64,000 nt of DNA from Enterobacteriaceae bacterium 89 (GCA_014156375.1 RQJH01000001.1:1-64000); one strand, 5' to 3'. Shown: positions 52,175 through 62,850, numbered from the stretch's first letter. Numbers and translations: made by a program. The notes: a model not told the origin generated them from the sequence alone.

Positions 52175-54424
52175 TTAGAAACGGAACGTTGCGGTCGCAA
52201 CCACCTGGCGTTCAGCGCCCCAGAAGCAACCATAGGTATTGAAGCAGCTTGCCACATACTCACGGTCGAACAGGTTGTTGACATGGAGTGCGACGTTAGA
52301 GCCCGCCAGACCCACACGAGCCAGGTCGTAACGAACCAGCGCATCGACAACCGTGTAGCTTCCTACTTTAAAGGAGTTTGCCGGATCGCCATAGCTTGAA
52401 CCCGTCAGACGTGCACCGGTTCCCAGCGTCAGACCAGACAGTGGGCCGTTGAAGATGGTGTAATCGCCCCACAGTGAAGCCATGTGTTTAGGCACCTGAG
52501 CAGGCGTGTTGCCTTTGTAGGTGGTATCCGTCGTGTATTCAGCATCGGTGTAAGTATAAGACCCAACGACGTTGATACTCGCAGAAAGTGCCGCTTTCGC
52601 TTCAACCTCTACGCCACGTGCACGGATCTCGCCGCCTTCAACGGAGAAGAACGAACCATTCGGATCGGCCATCAGGTTGTTGGTTTTGGTCAGCTGATAA
52701 ACGGCACCGGTCAGCACAATCGGACGATCGCTCGGTACATATTTCACGCCAGCTTCGTACTGTTTGCCTTTTGAAGGAGCAAAGATGCTGCCGTTTGCAC
52801 CAGTCTGCGAAGCAGGTTCAAACGATTCGCTGTAGCTGAAGTATGGAGTGATACCGTTGTCGAAGAGGTAGTTAACACCGCCACGCCAGGTAAACTGTTT
52901 ATCATCACGCTCGGAGGACGTATTGGAAACGCGGTTGAAGGAGCTCTGATCCGCCCAGTCGTAACGACCACCCAGCGTAACCAGCACTTTATCCCACTGT
53001 GCCTGATCCTGAACATACAGACCCGTTTGCTTCTGTTTGTTCAGAATTTGGTACGGACCGGAGTTTGCCGGATCTTTCGCGCCAAAGTCGAAATCAGTGT
53101 AAACCGGGTTGTAGAGATCGAGCAGCGGAACGGAATCGTCGTAGCCAAACCAGGAGTTGATGTCATTACGCAAGCGCATGAAGTCAACGCCGGTCAGCAG
53201 GATATGGTCAATCTCTCCGGTGGAGAACTTGCTCTGCAGTTGGGTATCAACGGTGAAGTTCTGCAGTTTTTCGTTATCAACAACGTACTTACGCGCCAGG
53301 TAATGACCTTTGTCGGCCGGAGCCAGCGCCGCACACTGCTGGTTATAGACGTTTGACGGATCGGAGCAGACGCCATAGCCATACACGCTGTTCTGCGAAA
53401 CCTTGTTCTCGGCAAAACGCAGGTTTTGACGCACGGTGAAGGTGTCATTGAATTCGTGATCGAAGCTATAGCCCACCATCTTCTCATTACGAGAGTAGGT
53501 GTTGTTCTTCGCGCCTTCGTTAAAGTCAGTCGGCAGACGTGAGCCGTTTGGCAGAGGATCAACCGTCCCTTCTTTTGGTAACCAGCCGTAGTAACCTGTT
53601 TCAGGCTCGTTCTGGAAATAGGAAAGGAAGGTAAAGTTGGTTTTATCATCCGGACGCCATGTGAACGCTGGCGCGATAGCATAACGCTGCTCTTCCGCAC
53701 GTTCCTGCTGCGCGTTGGCAGAACGCGCCAGGCCGGTCAGACGATAAGACCAGACGCCGTCATCATCCAGCGCATCGCTGAAGTCAAACCCGGTCTGGTA
53801 CAGGCCATTGGTCCCCACTTTAAACTGAACTTCTTTCAGAGGTTCTGTCGTTGGACGCTTGCTGACCATATTCAGCAAGCCGCCCGGGCTGCTTTTGCCG
53901 TACAGGACGGAGCTAGGCCCACGTAAGATCTCTGCACGTTCCAGCATGTAAGGATCGACAACCGCATCGTTGTAGAAGTTGCCAGACATTTTCATACCGT
54001 TGAGGTAGTTGTTCTGGCTCTGTCCATCAGCGGCAAAGCCACGGATGATCAAGTAATCGTAGGTGTTAGAAGCACCACGGGTTCCCACGGCAACACCCGG
54101 CGTATAGCTAAGGGCTTCCTTGACTGATTTCGGCTGGTGCAACGCCATCTCTTCAGCGGTCACCACGGAAATAGACTGCGGAGTCTTTTCAATCGGGGTA
54201 TCGGTTTTGGTCGCCGTTGCGGAATGTCGTGCTGCGATGGTCGCCGCCGGGCCCCATGCGCTCTCCTGTGGAGCCGCTGGTGCTGCGGTAACGGTGATGG
54301 TTTCTTCTTTTGGTTGTTCTGCTGCCTGTACGCCGACAGACATACCGCTGACCGCTGTGGCTACGAGCACTGCGAGCGTGCGCAGTGGGGTATTCATTGG
54401 CTGAGCAGTTTTTAGACGCGCCAT
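52175..54424 (-). CDS. fhuA: Ferrichrome outer-membrane receptor FhuA
   Basis: FhuA is the TonB-dependent receptor for ferrichrome and, in E. coli, for albomycin, colicin M, microcin J25 and phages T1, T5 and phi80. The start at 54424 gives 749 residues (E. coli 747) with a signal peptide ending VQAA; a longer reading to 54538 crosses the promoter. The TonB box (ETITVTAA) is just after the signal, followed by the plug (to about 200) and a 22-strand barrel ending in F. A Fur-type operator precedes it. Confidence 0.98.
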   Translation of the reverse strand: MARLKTAQPMNTPLRTLAVLVATAVSGMSVGVQAAEQPKEETITVTAAPAAPQESAWGPAATIAARHSATATKTDTPIEKTPQSISVVTAEEMALHQPKSVKEALSYTPGVAVGTRGASNTYDYLIIRGFAADGQSQNNYLNGMKMSGNFYNDAVVDPYMLERAEILRGPSSVLYGKSSPGGLLNMVSKRPTTEPLKEVQFKVGTNGLYQTGFDFSDALDDDGVWSYRLTGLARSANAQQERAEEQRYAIAPAFTWRPDDKTNFTFLSYFQNEPETGYYGWLPKEGTVDPLPNGSRLPTDFNEGAKNNTYSRNEKMVGYSFDHEFNDTFTVRQNLRFAENKVSQNSVYGYGVCSDPSNVYNQQCAALAPADKGHYLARKYVVDNEKLQNFTVDTQLQSKFSTGEIDHILLTGVDFMRLRNDINSWFGYDDSVPLLDLYNPVYTDFDFGAKDPANSGPYQILNKQKQTGLYVQDQAQWDKVLVTLGGRYDWADQSSFNRVSNTSSERDDKQFTWRGGVNYLFDNGITPYFSYSESFEPASQTGANGSIFAPSKGKQYEAGVKYVPSDRPIVLTGAVYQLTKTNNLMADPNGSFFSVEGGEIRARGVEVEAKAALSASINVVGSYTYTDAEYTTDTTYKGNTPAQVPKHMASLWGDYTIFNGPLSGLTLGTGARLTGSSYGDPANSFKVGSYTVVDALVRYDLARVGLAGSNVALHVNNLFDREYVASCFNTYGCFWGAERQVVATATFRF

Positions 54425-54449
54425 TGTTTTTCTCTGCTGGTATTGGAGT

Positions 54450-54518
54450 GAATGATAACGTAAACGAGAATTATTATTATGCCGGAGGATAATAGGCGAA
54501 ACGGCAGCCCTGGCGCAA
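54450..54518 (-). promoter_or_regulatory. fhuA promoter and Fur box
   Basis: On the minus strand TTGCGC (54513-54518), an 18-base spacer and TATTAT (54489-54494) form the promoter. Directly downstream (54450-54480) lies an A/T-rich imperfect repeat of GATAAT-type hexamers resembling the E. coli fhuA Fur site, so iron-dependent repression is expected. Confidence 0.75.
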
Positions 54519-54607
54519 GCAATACACATCCCTGCCATTTTTAAGGGCTTAAGAAATAACCAGGTGGTTGGTGTGGGGTTAGAGGGGTGTTAAAAAAGGT
54601 GAGAGTA

Positions 54608-54700
54608 ATGCCCCCTCCCATATCGGGAGAGAGCACAGAAAGCATCTCACTACCCTTCCCCCTCGCCCCTTTGGGGAGAGGGTCGGGGTGAGGGGAAAGC
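54608..54700. repeat. REP-like palindromic repeat, copy B
   Basis: Between mrcB and fhuA, ending at the mrcB stop. The core CCCTCGCCCC (54660-54669) pairs with GGGGAGAGGG (54673-54682) with one mismatch, and GGGGTGAGGGG follows. A partner half (CCCTCCC...GGGAGAG) lies at 54611-54632. Orientation is opposite to copy A. Confidence 0.8.
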
Positions 54701-57229
54701 TTAGTTACCGCCGAACATATCCTTAATCCAGCCTGCTACGCCGTCGCTTTTCTCCTGCTGCGGCTGTTGCTGCTGTTGTTGCGGCTGCTGCTGAGGCTGT
54801 TGCTGAGCATCACCGCTAAACGGATTGTTGTTCTGCTGCATGGCCTGACTCTGCTGGCACAGCTGATCCGGGTTGGTGGTCCACACCGGAAGCTGACGCA
54901 TACCACCGCCGCCGCAGATAAAGTTGCCGTTGTCATCCACGCCCATATTGACGATATCTTCCGGCGGCGTCAGATCCAGTGGGATCGGCGACTCGTTGGA
55001 AAGATAACGCTGGTAGATAGACATCGCTCCGCTCGCACCGTACAGCTTAGTCGGCTGGTTGTTATCACGGCCAACCCAGGTGATCACCACTTCACGCCCG
55101 TCGATACCGGCAAACCAGGTGTCGACGTTGTTGTTGGTGGTCCCGGTTTTCCCTGCCAGATGCAGGCCAGGGTATTTCGCGCCCAGCTGACGACCCGTAC
55201 CACGTTGAACGACCTGCTGCATGGTCCACAGCGTCATGTACGCCGCCTGCGCCGGAACCGCACGCTCGGCCTGCGGATAGCTCTGGTACAGCACCGTACC
55301 GTCTTCAGCAATCACCGAACGCAGCGCAGAAAGCGTTGCGCGGTTACCGCCGCTGGCAATGGTCTGGAACGCCTGCGCCACTTCGATTGGCGTCAGGTTG
55401 AGCGCACCCAATATCATCGCTGGTACAGCGCTAAGCTGATCCTTCGGCGCGCCCAGTTTCTGCCAGGTATCCACTATCGCTGGCAAGCCAAGCGCCATGC
55501 CGAGGTTGACCGTCGGCACGTTCATCGAACGGGTCAACGCATCCACCAGCATCACCTGACCGCTGAAACGCTTGTCATCGTTCTGCGGTGACCAGGTCTG
55601 ACCGTTTGAAAGGCGGATGCTGAGCGGCGCATCGGCAAGCCAGGTGTTCAGACGATAGGTGTTCGGCTGGCTCAGCGCGGTCAGATAGGTCGCTGGTTTT
55701 GCCAGGGAACCAATCGAGCGACGCGCCTGCATGGCACGGTTGTAGCCCGCAAACTGCGGCTCTGCACCGCCGACCATCGCACGGACTTCACCGGTCATGC
55801 GGTCAACGATCACCATCGCCGTTTCCAGGTCTTCCAGCTTGCGCTGTTTCTTCAGCACCGGAATGCCTTCGGTCGCCGCTTTTTCTGCTGCGTCCTGAGC
55901 GACGGAGTCAAAGGTGGTAAAGATTTTCACGCCGGAAAGATCTTTCACCTTATCGCCGAGCTTAGCCTGCAGCTCCTGACGAACCATCTGCATAAACGCT
56001 GGCTGTGGAGAAATCACCCCACCGCGCGGCTGCACGCCTAACGGACGGGCGCTCAGCATGTCGTACAGCTCCTGGTCGATGACTTTCTGCTGTTGCAGCA
56101 GACGCAGTACCAGGTTACGACGCTCCAGCGCCAGTTTCGGGTTACGCCACGGGTTGTAGATTGACGCCCCTTTGACCATGCCTACCAGCAACGCCTGCTG
56201 GTCGAGGCTCAGCTCTTCCACCGGGCGGCCAAAGTAGTACAGGCTTGCCAGCGGGAAGCCGCGAATTTCGTTGTCGCCGCTCTGACCGAGATACACCTCG
56301 TTCATGTACAGCTCAAGAATGCGGTCTTTGCTGTAGCGGGCGTCCATGATCAGCGCCATGTACGCTTCGTTCGCCTTACGCCAGTAAGAACGTTCGCTGG
56401 AGAGGAACAGGTTTTTCACCAGCTGCTGGGTGAGCGTACTCGCCCCCTGCACCGTGCGCCCTGCCGTCAGGTTCGCCAGCACAGCACGTCCCATCGAGTA
56501 GAAGCTGATACCGTCATGCTCGTAGAAGTGACGGTCTTCGGTGGCGATCAGGGTATCGATCAGCAGGTCCGGGAAGCCGCTGCGCGGCACAAACAGACGC
56601 TGCTCGCCGTTTGGCGAGGACATCATGGTGATCAGGCGCGGATCAAGACGGAAGAAACCGAACTGGCGGTTGTTATCCATGTTGGTGATCGAATCAAGAT
56701 GATCGCCATCGAAAGTCAGACGCGCACGCACCTGGCCTTCTTTGCTGTCCGGGAAATCAAACGGACGGCGGATCATCTCGATGCTGTTCGCCTGTACGGT
56801 AAACTCGCCCGGACGGGTCATCGCCGTCACCTGACGATACTGAGTGGCGGTCAGCAGGCGCACCATCTCACTTTTGCTGACGGGCATATCCGGCTCAAGG
56901 TTAACCATGCGGCCATACACCGCCGCAGGCAGCTGCCAGACTTTACCGTCGATACGGGCGCGGATTTTTTGATCCAGATAGACGCCGTAGATAGCCATCA
57001 GGATCGCAAAGACGATCCCCAGCTTCACCAGCAGCCAGAACCAGCCGTGTTTACGCCGCGGCTTTTTACCTTTGCCTTTACCCTTGCGTGGCATGGGCTC
57101 TTCATCCTCATCATCGTAATCATCGTCGTCGTACTCGTCGTCCCTCAGACGACGACGGCTAACCTTTTGCTTTGCCGGACGTGCAGGCTTGCCATGACGT
57201 CCAATCGGCTCGCGGTCATTCCCCGCCAT
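54701..57229 (-). CDS. mrcB: Penicillin-binding protein 1B (bifunctional peptidoglycan synthase)
   Basis: PBP1B polymerises glycan strands and cross-links them, activated by LpoB. The 842 residues (E. coli 844) comprise an acidic and basic cytoplasmic tail, one membrane helix (about 61-83), a UB2H domain (about 105-195), a GT51 domain with catalytic E230 ([12 protein letters not shown]) and a transpeptidase domain with S507 (SIGSLAK), SMN and KTGTT motifs. M46 can start a short form as in E. coli. Near the C-terminus there is a Gln/Pro tract (about 803-824). Confidence 0.98.
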   Translation of the reverse strand: MAGNDREPIGRHGKPARPAKQKVSRRRLRDDEYDDDDYDDEDEEPMPRKGKGKGKKPRRKHGWFWLLVKLGIVFAILMAIYGVYLDQKIRARIDGKVWQLPAAVYGRMVNLEPDMPVSKSEMVRLLTATQYRQVTAMTRPGEFTVQANSIEMIRRPFDFPDSKEGQVRARLTFDGDHLDSITNMDNNRQFGFFRLDPRLITMMSSPNGEQRLFVPRSGFPDLLIDTLIATEDRHFYEHDGISFYSMGRAVLANLTAGRTVQGASTLTQQLVKNLFLSSERSYWRKANEAYMALIMDARYSKDRILELYMNEVYLGQSGDNEIRGFPLASLYYFGRPVEELSLDQQALLVGMVKGASIYNPWRNPKLALERRNLVLRLLQQQKVIDQELYDMLSARPLGVQPRGGVISPQPAFMQMVRQELQAKLGDKVKDLSGVKIFTTFDSVAQDAAEKAATEGIPVLKKQRKLEDLETAMVIVDRMTGEVRAMVGGAEPQFAGYNRAMQARRSIGSLAKPATYLTALSQPNTYRLNTWLADAPLSIRLSNGQTWSPQNDDKRFSGQVMLVDALTRSMNVPTVNLGMALGLPAIVDTWQKLGAPKDQLSAVPAMILGALNLTPIEVAQAFQTIASGGNRATLSALRSVIAEDGTVLYQSYPQAERAVPAQAAYMTLWTMQQVVQRGTGRQLGAKYPGLHLAGKTGTTNNNVDTWFAGIDGREVVITWVGRDNNQPTKLYGASGAMSIYQRYLSNESPIPLDLTPPEDIVNMGVDDNGNFICGGGGMRQLPVWTTNPDQLCQQSQAMQQNNNPFSGDAQQQPQQQPQQQQQQPQQEKSDGVAGWIKDMFGGN

Positions 57230-57247
57230 ACTTTTTCTCCGCTAAAT

Positions 57248-57265
57248 TCAGGCGTAAGCGCCTGA
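57248..57265 (-). other. Hairpin just upstream of mrcB start
   Basis: TCAGGCG (57248-57254) pairs with CGCCTGA (57259-57265) across a 4-base loop, about 20 bases before the mrcB ATG, in its 5' untranslated region. No T-run. Possible effect on translation; function unknown. Confidence 0.45.
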
Positions 57266-57327
57266 TTCTCTTTTCTTTCACCCACCGATGAAAGAAGAAA
57301 TCTCTCAAATTTCATCGCTACCACGCC

Positions 57328-57430
57328 CCCTCTCCCTAACCCTCTCCCCAAAGGGGCGAGGGAACTGTACGGAGCCGGGCGGTACTGTTTTACTCCCTCT
57401 CCCGTGGGAGAGGGCCGGGGAGAGGGCATC
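57328..57430. repeat. REP-like palindromic repeat, copy C (inverted pair)
   Basis: Between hrpB and mrcB. Two palindromes, CCCTCTCCCC/GGGGCGAGGG (57340-57362) and CCCTCTCCC/GGGAGAGGG (57395-57414), face each other in opposite orientation with about 32 bases between, a BIME-like arrangement. With copies A and B these are the only dispersed repeats seen in the window. Confidence 0.82.
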
Positions 57431-57453
57431 AGACCGCACTCTCCCAAAAATCG

Positions 57454-59883
57454 TTACGAATATTTTTTCGTCCGCCGCGTCGGCGCGGTGTTAGCCGGAT
57501 CGTCCGGCCAGACGTGCTTCGGATAGCGCCCTTTCATCTCTTTCTGCACTTCGCGATAAGTTCCCGCCCAGAATGCGCTGAGGTCGCGGGTTATCTGCAA
57601 AGGCCGCTGTGCGGGTGAAAGCAGTTCAAGCACCAGCGCAACCCGGCCCTGAGCGATGGTCGGCGTGGTCGCCTCACCGAACATTTCCTGCATGCGGACT
57701 GAGAGCACCGGGGGGTTATCGGCATCATAACGAAGCGCGATCCGGCTTCCGGTCGGCACAGTGTAATGTGAGGGCAGCTCACTATCCAGTCGTTGACGTA
57801 ACGGCCACGGCATTAATCCCTGTAACGCCTGAACCATATTCAGTCCTTTCAGCGCTTTCAATGAATGTACGCCGGTCATATGCGGCAACAGCCAGGACTC
57901 CAGCCCCGTCAGCAAAGCTTCGTCATCCACCGCGGGCCACGCTTCTTCGGGCAGCCAGCGCGCGGCACAGGCAATTCGTAACCGCAGCTGCTCCGCTTCC
58001 GGCGTCCAGCTCAGCACGCCGAGGCCCTTATCGCGAATACCGTTCAGCATCGCCTGATGCAGTTCTTCTTCAGACGGTTTCGCCAGCGGCTGAACCTTGA
58101 CGGTGAGCTGGCCGATGCGGCTGCGTCGCCAGGCTTTCAGCGTCCCCTGATTTTCATCCCATTCGATGGTATCGGACTGGCTCAGCAGCTGTGGACATTG
58201 TGCCACCAGCGCGTCAATCTCGAGCGGGAAAGCCTGCAATATGCGCGCGTCAGGCGACTGGCTGCCCTGCAACAACAGCGGGGTAATCAGCCATTCATGA
58301 CGACCGAGCGCGTCATCAGCATCCAGCATCGCGCCCATGCCGTTTGCCAGCTGATAGCGACCTTCACTGCCGCGTCGACGCGCAATTCTGTCGGCAAAAC
58401 CCTGCGCCAGCAGTGAGGAAATCAGTGCCATATCCGGTGAACCTGAAGCAAGTTCAACTCGTTGGCTGAGGGTTTTCGCACGCTGCTGCCAGTTCGGCTG
58501 ATTGCGTGAGAAAGCGACGCTGAGATCGGCAATGCCACCGCGCGGTGGCTCTTCGAGGATCGCCGCCAGCTTCGCTGCAGTGGCAAGCTCATCCGGCGTT
58601 TTGGCTGCTACCAGCATCGCCGCCAGGCGCGGATCGTTCCCCAACGCCGCCATTTTTTGCCCACGTGCCGTCAGCTGTTTGCCATCAAAAGCCCCAAGCT
58701 GTTCCAGTAAACGACGGGCGGCGCCGAGGTTACTTGCAGGCGGCAGATCCAGCCAGTTCAGCTGCGCAGGATCCTGACAACCCCATTGCAGCAGTTCGAT
58801 CAGCAGACTGCACAGATCGCTTTGCAGAATTTCAGGCTCACCCTGTGCAGCCGCACGTTCTGCCTGCTCTTTTCCCAGCAGATGCAGGCAAATTCCCGGC
58901 TCCAGTCGTCCTGCGCGCCCGGCACGCTGAGTCATCGAGGCCTGGCTGATGCGCTGGGTGATAAGTCGCGTTAATCCGCTGCGGGGATCGAATCGCGCGA
59001 CCCGCTCCTGCGCACAGTCCACCACCAGACGGATACCTTCAATCGTCAGACTGGTTTCGGCAATGTTGGTTGCCAGCACCACCTTACGCAGGCCCTTTTC
59101 CGCAGGCAGGATGGCTTTGCGCTGGTCATTCAGCGAAAGCGCGCCGTACAGCGGGCAAAGAACCACATCAGACGCGACACGCCCGGCAAGCTGTTCCTGT
59201 ACGCGCTGGATCTCCCCTACGCCGGGTAGAAACAGCAGCAGAGAACCCGTCTCGGCACGCAGTAATTCCGCCGTGGCAATCGCCACCGCTTCATCAAAAC
59301 GCTGATGAGTGGGTAAAGCCTGATAGCGCCTGTCGACGGGAAACGCGCGACCTTCGGAGATCACAATCGGTGCTTCGGGAAGCAGATCCTGCAAACGCTC
59401 GTTGTCCAGCGTCGCCGACATAATCAGTAATTTCAAATCGTCACGCAGCCCTGCCTGCACGTCGAGCAGCAGCGCCAGCGCCAGATCGGCCTGTAAGCTA
59501 CGTTCGTGGAATTCATCGAGGATCACCAGCCCCACGCCCGTCAGTTCGGGATCGCGCTGGATCATGCGCGTGAGGATCCCTTCCGTCACCACCTCAAGCC
59601 GGGTGTTTTTCCCCACGCAGGTTTCCGCACGCATCCGGTAACCGACCGTGTCACCGGGCTTTTCACCCAGCAGCTCCGCCAGACGCTGTGCCACGTTACG
59701 CGCCGCAAGGCGTCGCGGCTCCAGCAGGATGATTTTGCCGTCGATCTCACCCCGTTGCAGGATTTGCAGCGGCAGCCAGGTGGACTTCCCGGCCCCGGTT
59801 GGCGCGTTGAGCAAAACCTGAGGCGCAGAGCTAAGCGCCGCCAGAAGTTCAGGCAGGACGGCGGCAACGGGCAATGAGGACAC
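57454..59883 (-). CDS. hrpB: ATP-dependent helicase HrpB
   Basis: HrpB is a DEAH-type RNA helicase-like protein; its cellular role is poorly known. From GTG 59883 (GGAG upstream) it has 809 residues, the E. coli length; ATG starts at 59919 or 59940 would add non-conserved residues. Motif I GAGKST is near 30, DEAH-type box DEFH near 117, and the HA2, OB-like and C-terminal HrpB domains follow (ending PTRRTKKYS). It is divergent from thpR. Confidence 0.95.
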   Translation of the reverse strand: MSSLPVAAVLPELLAALSSAPQVLLNAPTGAGKSTWLPLQILQRGEIDGKIILLEPRRLAARNVAQRLAELLGEKPGDTVGYRMRAETCVGKNTRLEVVTEGILTRMIQRDPELTGVGLVILDEFHERSLQADLALALLLDVQAGLRDDLKLLIMSATLDNERLQDLLPEAPIVISEGRAFPVDRRYQALPTHQRFDEAVAIATAELLRAETGSLLLFLPGVGEIQRVQEQLAGRVASDVVLCPLYGALSLNDQRKAILPAEKGLRKVVLATNIAETSLTIEGIRLVVDCAQERVARFDPRSGLTRLITQRISQASMTQRAGRAGRLEPGICLHLLGKEQAERAAAQGEPEILQSDLCSLLIELLQWGCQDPAQLNWLDLPPASNLGAARRLLEQLGAFDGKQLTARGQKMAALGNDPRLAAMLVAAKTPDELATAAKLAAILEEPPRGGIADLSVAFSRNQPNWQQRAKTLSQRVELASGSPDMALISSLLAQGFADRIARRRGSEGRYQLANGMGAMLDADDALGRHEWLITPLLLQGSQSPDARILQAFPLEIDALVAQCPQLLSQSDTIEWDENQGTLKAWRRSRIGQLTVKVQPLAKPSEEELHQAMLNGIRDKGLGVLSWTPEAEQLRLRIACAARWLPEEAWPAVDDEALLTGLESWLLPHMTGVHSLKALKGLNMVQALQGLMPWPLRQRLDSELPSHYTVPTGSRIALRYDADNPPVLSVRMQEMFGEATTPTIAQGRVALVLELLSPAQRPLQITRDLSAFWAGTYREVQKEMKGRYPKHVWPDDPANTAPTRRTKKYS

Positions 59884-59955
59884 AGCGGACTCCAGGGGTG
59901 ACTTTAAATGGCTCCGCATTGTAGCATTGCGCCAAATCATTACCGAGTCCCCAAC

Positions 59956-60489
59956 ATGTCAGAGTCCCGAAGATTGTTTTTCGCCCTCGAGCTACCGGGC
60001 GAGATCCAGCAGCAGATCGTCCACTGGCGCGCGGCGAGTTTTCCCCCTGAAGCCGGGCGTCCTGTCATGGCCGCAAATCTTCATCTGACGCTGGCCTTTC
60101 TCGGTGATGTCAGCGCGGAGAAGCAAAAAGCGCTGGCGACACTGGCCGGACGCATCCGTCAGCCCGGGTTTACCCTGAATCTTGACGATGCCGGGCAGTG
60201 GCTGCGCTCACAGGTGGTCTGGCTCGGGACAAGACAACCGCCACGCGGATTATTGCAGCTGGCGAATATGCTCCGTTCTCAGGCCGCGCGCAGCGGTTGT
60301 TATCAGAGCCCGCAGCCGTTTCATCCGCATATTACTTTGCTGCGCAGTACGGCTCACGCCGTGCCTATTCCTCCGCCAGGGTTTGGCTGGCAGGTGCCCA
60401 TTAACGACTTTGCGCTGTATGCGTCCGAATTTTCCCGTGGCCGCACTCGCTATACGCAGCTTCAACGCTGGATGCTAAACGAAGAATAA
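59956..60489 (+). CDS. thpR: RNA 2',3'-cyclic phosphodiesterase
   Basis: ThpR (LigT) opens 2',3'-cyclic phosphate ends of RNA and was known for 2'-5' RNA ligase activity. The 177-residue 2H-superfamily protein has both HxTx motifs, HLTL (about residue 42) and HITL (about 127). The start at 59956 ([14 protein letters not shown]) matches the family; a longer reading to 59908 lies in the hrpB promoter region. sfsA begins 8 bases after it. Confidence 0.95.
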   Translation: MSESRRLFFALELPGEIQQQIVHWRAASFPPEAGRPVMAANLHLTLAFLGDVSAEKQKALATLAGRIRQPGFTLNLDDAGQWLRSQVVWLGTRQPPRGLLQLANMLRSQAARSGCYQSPQPFHPHITLLRSTAHAVPIPPPGFGWQVPINDFALYASEFSRGRTRYTQLQRWMLNEE

Positions 60490-60497
60490 GGATCCTC

Positions 60498-61217
60498 ATG
60501 CAGTTTTCACCGCCGCTAAAATCAGCCCGACTTATCCAGCGCTATAAGCGTTTTCTTGCCGATGTGGTGACGCCGGAAGGCGAAGAATTAACCCTGCACT
60601 GCCCCAATACCGGCGCGATGACCGGCTGCGCTACGCCGGGAGATACCGTCTGGTATTCCACTTCCGACAGTAAAACACGCAAATATGCCCACACCTGGGA
60701 AATAACTGAGACGCAAAACGGGTCATTTATTTGTGTCAATACGTTACGAGCCAATCAGTTGGCAAAAGAAGCGATTCTCTCATCGGTGATTCCGGAACTC
60801 GCTGGCTATAGCGCGTTGAAAAGTGAAGTGAAATACGGCGAAGAGCGCAGCAGAATTGATCTGATGTTGCAGGCGGATGACCGCCGTAACTGCTATATTG
60901 AAGTGAAATCGGTGACGTTAGCGGAAGGAGAAAACGGATATTTTCCCGATGCCGTTACCGAACGGGGTCAGAAGCATTTGCGAGAGTTAATGGGCGTGGC
61001 GGCCTCAGGCGATCGTGCCGTTATTTTATTTGCGGTCCTTCACTCGGCCATTACCCGTTTCTCACCCGCGCGCCATATCGATCCAAAGTACGCGCAGTTA
61101 TTGAATGAGGCACAAAACAAGGGGGTAGAAATTCTGGCTTATAAAGCGGAACTTTCTGCCGATACTATGACTCTGATAGAGCCGTTACCTGTCGTGCTAA
61201 CACCGGAAAACGGCTGA
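60498..61217 (+). CDS. sfsA: Sugar fermentation stimulation protein SfsA
   Basis: SfsA stimulates maltose-related sugar fermentation genes when overexpressed and binds DNA; its molecular role is not well defined. The 239-residue protein (E. coli 234) matches the family throughout, with [11 protein letters not shown] near 30 and the nuclease-like YIEVKSVTL segment near 133. It is downstream of thpR and ends before the dksA promoter region. Confidence 0.94.
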   Translation: MQFSPPLKSARLIQRYKRFLADVVTPEGEELTLHCPNTGAMTGCATPGDTVWYSTSDSKTRKYAHTWEITETQNGSFICVNTLRANQLAKEAILSSVIPELAGYSALKSEVKYGEERSRIDLMLQADDRRNCYIEVKSVTLAEGENGYFPDAVTERGQKHLRELMGVAASGDRAVILFAVLHSAITRFSPARHIDPKYAQLLNEAQNKGVEILAYKAELSADTMTLIEPLPVVLTPENG

Positions 61218-61289
61218 ACAATAAATGTGCTGGTCGCGTGCGCAAATACGCTTTTCCTCACAGGGTTGTCAAGTGTAACGTTTAGATAA

Positions 61290-61318
61290 TTGCTATCCGG
61301 AAAAGCATCTGCTATTTA
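61290..61318 (+). promoter_or_regulatory. Candidate dksA promoter
   Basis: TTGCTA (61290-61295), a 17-base spacer ending in TGC, and TATTTA (61313-61318) form an extended -10 type promoter about 60 bases before the dksA ATG. An alternative -35, TTGTCA, is at 61266-61271 but has no well-spaced -10. Confidence 0.4.
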
Positions 61319-61376
61319 TAGCGACCTGATTTTTTCCCCCAATGGGGATCGATAGTGCGTGTTAAGGAGAAGCAAC

Positions 61377-61832
61377 ATGCAAGAAGGGCAAATCCGTAAA
61401 ACGTCGTCCCTGAGTATTCTCGCCATCGCTGGGGTGGAGCCATACCAAGAGAAGCCGGGTGAAGAGTATATGAACGAAGCCCAGCTGTCTCACTTCAAGC
61501 GCATTCTTGAAGCGTGGCGTAACCAACTCAGGGATGAAGTTGATCGTACAGTGACACATATGCAGGATGAAGCTGCCAACTTCCCGGATCCGGTCGACCG
61601 TGCCGCCCAGGAAGAAGAGTTCAGCCTCGAACTGCGCAACCGTGACCGTGAACGTAAGCTGATCAAAAAGATCGAAAAAACGCTGAAAAAGGTCGAAGAC
61701 GAAGATTTCGGCTTCTGCGAATCCTGCGGCGTGGAAATCGGTATCCGTCGCCTGGAAGCACGTCCGACTGCCGATTTGTGCATCGACTGCAAAACGCTGG
61801 CGGAAATTCGCGAAAAACAGATGGCTGGCTAA
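61377..61832 (+). CDS. dksA: RNA polymerase-binding transcription factor DksA
   Basis: DksA enters the secondary channel of RNA polymerase and, with ppGpp, represses rRNA promoters and activates amino-acid genes. From ATG 61377 (AAGGAGA upstream) it has 151 residues, equal to E. coli. The coiled coil has tip aspartates D71 and D74 (FPDPVDRA), and the zinc finger is C114, C117, C135, C138. It acts on promoters like the rrn P1 at the left end of this window. Followed by a terminator and gluQ. Confidence 0.98.
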   Translation: MQEGQIRKTSSLSILAIAGVEPYQEKPGEEYMNEAQLSHFKRILEAWRNQLRDEVDRTVTHMQDEAANFPDPVDRAAQEEEFSLELRNRDRERKLIKKIEKTLKKVEDEDFGFCESCGVEIGIRRLEARPTADLCIDCKTLAEIREKQMAG

Positions 61833-61857
61833 GTCTGGTGCATCTTAACCACATCAT

Positions 61858-61888
61858 GGCGGGAGTCTTCTCCCGCCTTGTTCTTTTT
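61858..61888 (+). terminator. Terminator between dksA and gluQ
   Basis: GGCGGGAG (61858-61865) pairs with CTCCCGCC (61870-61877), followed by TTGTTCTTTTT. It lies 15 bases before gluQ and may be partial. Confidence 0.88.
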
Positions 61889-61902
61889 CAGCACCCTGAA
61901 AT

Positions 61903-62793
61903 ATGACCGATTCTGATTATATCGGGCGTTTTGCCCCCTCTCCTTCCGGTGAACTCCACTTCGGCTCGCTGATTGCCGCCCTTGGCAGCTATCTCCAGGC
62001 GCGCGCAAATCAAGGCCGCTGGCTGGTTCGCATTGAAGATATCGATCCTCCACGTGAAGTTCCCGGTGCTGCAACTACCATTTTGCATCAGCTGGAACAT
62101 TACGGCCTGCACTGGGACGGCGACGTTTTGTGGCAGTCTCAGCGCCACGATGCCTATCGTGAACGGCTGGCGTGGCTGAAAGCCGAAGGGCTGTGCTACT
62201 ACTGCACCTGCACCCGCGCGCGGATTCAGAGCGTTGGCGGTATCTACGACGGTCACTGTCGCGATTTACACCACAGTGCCGACAACGCAGCCCTGCGCCT
62301 GCATCAAACCCATCCCGTGCTTCAGTTCGAGGATCGTCTGCGCGGCACCGTCGTGACCGATGAGAAACTGGCGCGGGAAGATTTTATTATTCACCGTCGT
62401 GATGGATTATTTGCCTATAATCTTGCCGTCGTGGTCGACGACCACTTCCAGGGCGTGACGGAAATTGTCCGCGGCGCGGATTTGATTGAACCGACAGTGC
62501 GACAGATTTCGCTGTACCAGCATTTTGGCTGGCCGGTGCCGGATTACATTCACCTGCCGCTGGCGCTCAATGCTCAGGGCAATAAGCTGTCGAAACAAAA
62601 TCATGCTCCGGCATTGTCGCAGGGCGATCCGCGACCAATAATTATCAGGGCATTACAGTTTCTTAATCAGAATGTCGATAATGAATGGCAGGATTTGTCC
62701 CTTGATCAACTGCTGCATAACGCCGTGGCTAACTGGACCCTTTCGGCAGTACCGGAAATCCAGCATTCTCAAATGGACCACTCTGAGCTATGA
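61903..62793 (+). CDS. gluQ: Glutamyl-queuosine tRNA(Asp) synthetase
   Basis: GluQ (YadB) attaches glutamate to queuosine at position 34 of tRNA-Asp. The 296-residue protein is a truncated glutamyl-tRNA synthetase catalytic core without anticodon-binding domain: the HIGH-like [10 protein letters not shown] near 12-21, a zinc-binding CYYC/C/H/C cluster around 100-122, and the KMSKS-like KLSKQNHA near 228. It follows dksA through a terminator; read-through expression is likely. Confidence 0.97.
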   Translation: MTDSDYIGRFAPSPSGELHFGSLIAALGSYLQARANQGRWLVRIEDIDPPREVPGAATTILHQLEHYGLHWDGDVLWQSQRHDAYRERLAWLKAEGLCYYCTCTRARIQSVGGIYDGHCRDLHHSADNAALRLHQTHPVLQFEDRLRGTVVTDEKLAREDFIIHRRDGLFAYNLAVVVDDHFQGVTEIVRGADLIEPTVRQISLYQHFGWPVPDYIHLPLALNAQGNKLSKQNHAPALSQGDPRPIIIRALQFLNQNVDNEWQDLSLDQLLHNAVANWTLSAVPEIQHSQMDHSEL

Positions 62794-62850
62794 TTAGCCG
62801 CTATTTTTTGTCCTCACTTATGACGACTGACACGAAAACCGAGGTGTAAC

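Noticed and set aside
52175-54538. 787-residue version of FhuA
   Set aside because: The extra 38 residues cover the Fur box and promoter; ATG 54424 begins the conserved signal peptide.
57328-57430. Possible CRISPR-like repeat array
   Set aside because: Only two palindromes, facing in opposite orientation and without spacer series; it fits a REP/BIME element.
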